64,000 nucleotides of DNA, taken from Allantophomopsis cytisporea. Taxonomy: Eukaryota; Ascomycota; Leotiomycetes; Phacidiales; Phacidiaceae. The stretch lies in contig CP103020.1 of the NCBI GenBank assembly GCA_024752435.1, positions 1,054,001 through 1,118,000 of the forward strand, given 5' to 3'. The notes below the pieces were generated by a model. It worked only from the letters and a program-made list of their open reading frames with translations, ran no database searches and was not told where the DNA came from. Position 1 is the first letter of the stretch. Every line of letters starts with the position of its first letter. The position numbers and the translations under genes are program-made. Of the stretch, positions 61,367 through 64,000 are shown piece by piece.

Positions 61367-63210
61367 TCAAGGACCATTCGAGACGTCAACGCCGTAATTA
61401 AAGTTTCCCATGGCCATTCTGGTTCCAAGCGCTGCGTTTTGATTCTCAATTCCATCCATTTTGGCAGCAGACGAATCCTCGTCACCATTCATATAGCCTT
61501 GGGTCATTGTTCCACCCATCATGGCCATTGGAGCCTCGGGTGCTCTCTGTTGTTGCTTGGCAGCGGAGGTGGGGGTCTCGACAGGAGCGCTTGACATTCC
61601 GACGAAACCCGAAGCAGCATTTTCGACATCATCATCAACAACTTCCATCTCGGCATCTTTTTCTCCATCATCGTTAGACACAGAAGCTTGGCTGGTGTAT
61701 GTTCTCGCATCCGAGGAGTCCTTCACTTCCACACCATTGCTGTCAAGACGGCGCTGAACAGCCATACCGTTCGTATGGCCAGTTTGGACAACGTCCTTCC
61801 ATCGACCAATAGCACTCTTGACTATCATATCAACACTCTTTTCCTTATCGTCAATGCCATATCCAATACTGCCACTCTTTAAGAAATCCGTTGAGAGCTC
61901 TCCCAGCAGAGGGCCAGAAACATGTATTGTAGATGGTGGCATCATTCTGAACTCTCTAGGTTGTTGCAAGCGAGAGAGTTGTTCAACCTGTGCTCGTAGA
62001 TGGTTGTTCTCTTGCACAAGATATTCACTTCGTTCCTTAAGTGCAGTAATTGTATCGGTCTTCCTGCCAACAGTGCGCGCAAGCTCGAGCCGCCAGAGAT
62101 CTGTTCGTGTAGCCAAAGGAAGACTGCTCCAATGAGTGTACGCACTGTGTAAATGTGCATAAATGGCCTGTTCCAGATCCTGGGCCTGAGCATGAGCACG
62201 CTCATTCTCAGCGTTACGGAGATTTTGGTCAATCGGCGGTTCGTCATCTACATTATCGGGATTGTGACGCGTAGACAGCATAGTATGCTGACGCCAGCGC
62301 CCAATTGAGGCCGAGAAGTGTGTACGGAGGGCTTCATACTGCGCTTGGGAAGGTGGTTCGACAGTCCAACTGGCGGCGTGAGGAATAATGGTTGATTGGT
62401 ATAAAGTGGGGGGTCGACCCAGGCAGTGAAGTGTTAAGGCTGGAAAGTCGAGAACCATGGGATCATAATCGAAGATTGTGTTTACCGGTTTTACACGTTC
62501 ACTACAAGGAGTCAGTTCATATGTTCTCCCCACGCTTGATATACGTGAACTTACTTGGCAGCACGTAGGGATCCCAAGACTTCTCGCAGAGCCAATTCAG
62601 AGGCGCGGGCAGTGTCTAAGGCATCGACCAATTTCTGCTTCTGCTCAAATGTATTCTTTGCCAGCATTTGCCGACTCACTGTCCTCCTTCCCTCCATCTT
62701 CCTCGAATTTTCGGACTCCCCGCCCTCCCAATTGCTATTGTAATCCCCATTCCGCATCAGTGATGGAATGTCGTTGATGACTCCAGTAGAGTGCCAGGTC
62801 GCTGTGTTGATATGACCAGTCCTCATCTTCTTATGGCTGAGGGAATCTGAGGTCTCCGCATAGTCCCTTCGTATACTTGGTGAATTCCGTGCGCCTAAAT
62901 CTCCTTCCGACGGACTCCTCTTATTCATGTTCCCGGGTGTTCCAGCAGGTGTCGAATCTTCCCGCCGAGACATAGAGCTTCGAGGTTGGCGTCTTGTGAT
63001 GTTGCCCCTGAGCTTACGGATCTCATCGACATTGTGAATGCCATCCGCAGGTTTTGGGTTCTTTTCCTTGATATATAAATCGAGATGACGACCGAGGGAG
63101 GATGATGTGAAGGGCTGGTGACAGAAAGGACAAGCCTTATCCTTCACGGCAGCATTCTTTTGTTGTGTTGAGTCGGCATTAGAGCCCGGTGTACCAATTT
63201 GCTCGGCCAT
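61367..63210 (-). CDS. Uncharacterised fungal protein with UBZ-like finger
   Basis: Exons 62555-63210 and 61367-62501 (minus) give 596 residues, joined through a split Asn codon. Residues 25-47 (KACPFCHQPFTSSSLGRHLD, then LYI) look like a UBZ4-type ubiquitin-binding finger with Cys27, Cys30 and His42, but the fourth ligand position holds Tyr46 instead of Cys. A basic, Ser-rich linker follows (RRQPRSSMSRRED). Next come a helical segment (FEQKQKLVDALDTARASELAL), a conserved-looking middle (NTIFDYDPMVLDFPALTLHC, TWHSTGVINDIPSLM earlier), a coiled coil near 340-400 (LKERSEYLVQENNHLRAQVE), and a Gln/Met/Gly-rich tail. Function unknown. Confidence 0.87.
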
Positions 63211-64000
63211 TTTTCAGAACGCAGCCGTCATGCGAGGTTGTATTGCATTTGGGAGCTTTTCACGGTGAGTAAACGAAGGAGCGTGAGGGTGCAGAAGAGA
63301 AAGAGCAAAAGAGTTATGGAATTATGTAGATCCGATATAGCTCGGGACGAATGTATATCAAGTGCAGTAGCTGGGGAGGATGGATTCAGACTATGCTCTG
63401 TGAATTATACAACAGGAGAGGTGAGGTCGGTTGGGGGTGAGGAGCTGGAAAGTCTTCCAACAACTATTTGGAAGTTCTTAAAAAGGAGCTCGCTCTCCGC
63501 CGCCCGAGGGGCCGCTCCCTGGGGTTCACAAGGGTCACTACTGTGTCGCTTAGCCCGCGACCAGGCCAAAGGAAAAACTGCCGTCGGCTGACAGTTGAGC
63601 TTTTGATGACAATTGGTAGAAAGGGAAACGGTGCAGGGTCCTCTGTCAACGGGCGTCACGAACAAAATCCACAATTGTGAAATCTGAACCCGACTTCCGA
63701 TCAAATAAGCCTCCTTGTTCCTACGCATACGGAGTACGGAGGAGTGAGATCAGACAGGACCAAAGGAGACAAGAGGTGAGGAGAAGAGCGCTTGATCGGC
63801 ATCTGTCGGGATCGACCGTACAAGGATCAATAGGATAGAACATGACAGAACGGTCCTTAAATAATACTACAAATGGGTGGTAATACATACACGGTAGTAC
63901 ATACGTGCACACATGTCTTCCATACGCATACTCCAGCGAGTGCACACATCAAAAGAATCGTCCTTGGGTTGCGTGCATCAATCAGTATGAAAGCTATCTA
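63211..64000. other. Terminal intergenic region
   Basis: About 790 bases upstream of the zinc-finger gene. Overlapping frames at 63199-63728 have no motif. No gene seen up to the window edge. Confidence 0.5.

Noticed and set aside
1..64000. tRNA, rRNA and CRISPR features
   Set aside because: I looked for tRNA B-box-like words (GGTTCGA...) and direct repeats with spacers. The few hits (near 19863 and 20017) lack a cloverleaf partner, and no CRISPR-like array is present, as expected for a fungus.

Overview
This window is nuclear DNA of a filamentous ascomycete (Pezizomycotina). Genes carry many short introns (about 45-65 bases, GT...AG, often with a CTAAC/CTGAC-like branch site), they lie as single genes on both strands, and the gene set is typical of moulds: a PTH11-like rhodopsin-domain receptor, a nitroalkane-oxidase-like flavoprotein, acuK, an exgD-type glucanase and a CCG-6-like wall protein. 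The protein sequences look closest to what I know from Leotiomycetes, but that is an impression and no search was run. I rebuilt 20 spliced or single-exon genes whose exons join in frame from ATG to stop, plus one small membrane ORF and one decayed gene.

The left 11.5 kb looks accessory. It holds a cytochrome P450 (minus), a seven-helix PTH11-like protein (plus) and a nitroalkane-oxidase-like flavoenzyme (plus). The stop codon of the flavoenzyme lies inside a 28-base sequence at 8415-8442 that returns inverted at 11381-11408. The 3 kb between them is AT-rich and holds a broken transposase with a psq-type helix-turn-helix, so it reads as a mutated pogo-like DNA transposon.

From 11.5 to 31 kb the genes are mostly housekeeping: the oligosaccharyltransferase subunit OST3, a nuclear-looking coiled-coil protein, the mitochondrial rRNA methyltransferase MRM2, ribosomal protein eL18, a mitochondrial carrier like yeast YPR011C, an SR-type splicing protein, fimbrin SAC6, a hotdog thioesterase and a sterol O-acyltransferase (ARE2 type).

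From 32 to 64 kb come a GPI-type wall protein, a membrane-anchored GH5 exo-1,3-beta-glucanase, the branched-chain keto acid dehydrogenase E1 beta subunit, a decayed hypothetical gene, capping protein alpha, cytochrome b5, the ESCRT-0 subunit HSE1, a DHA1-type MFS transporter, the gluconeogenesis activator acuK, riboflavin kinase FMN1, a 48-residue membrane ORF, and an uncharacterised protein with an UBZ-like zinc finger. Long intergenic stretches (33.2-37.0 kb and 52.4-56.2 kb) are rich in simple repeats.

There are functional links but no operon-like unit. Fimbrin and capping protein both act at actin patches; HSE1 acts in endosomal sorting; acuK, the E1 beta subunit, riboflavin kinase, cytochrome b5 and the two flavin- or heme-dependent accessory enzymes touch carbon and cofactor metabolism. 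The most unusual signal is the transposon end that appears to supply the stop codon of the oxidase gene.
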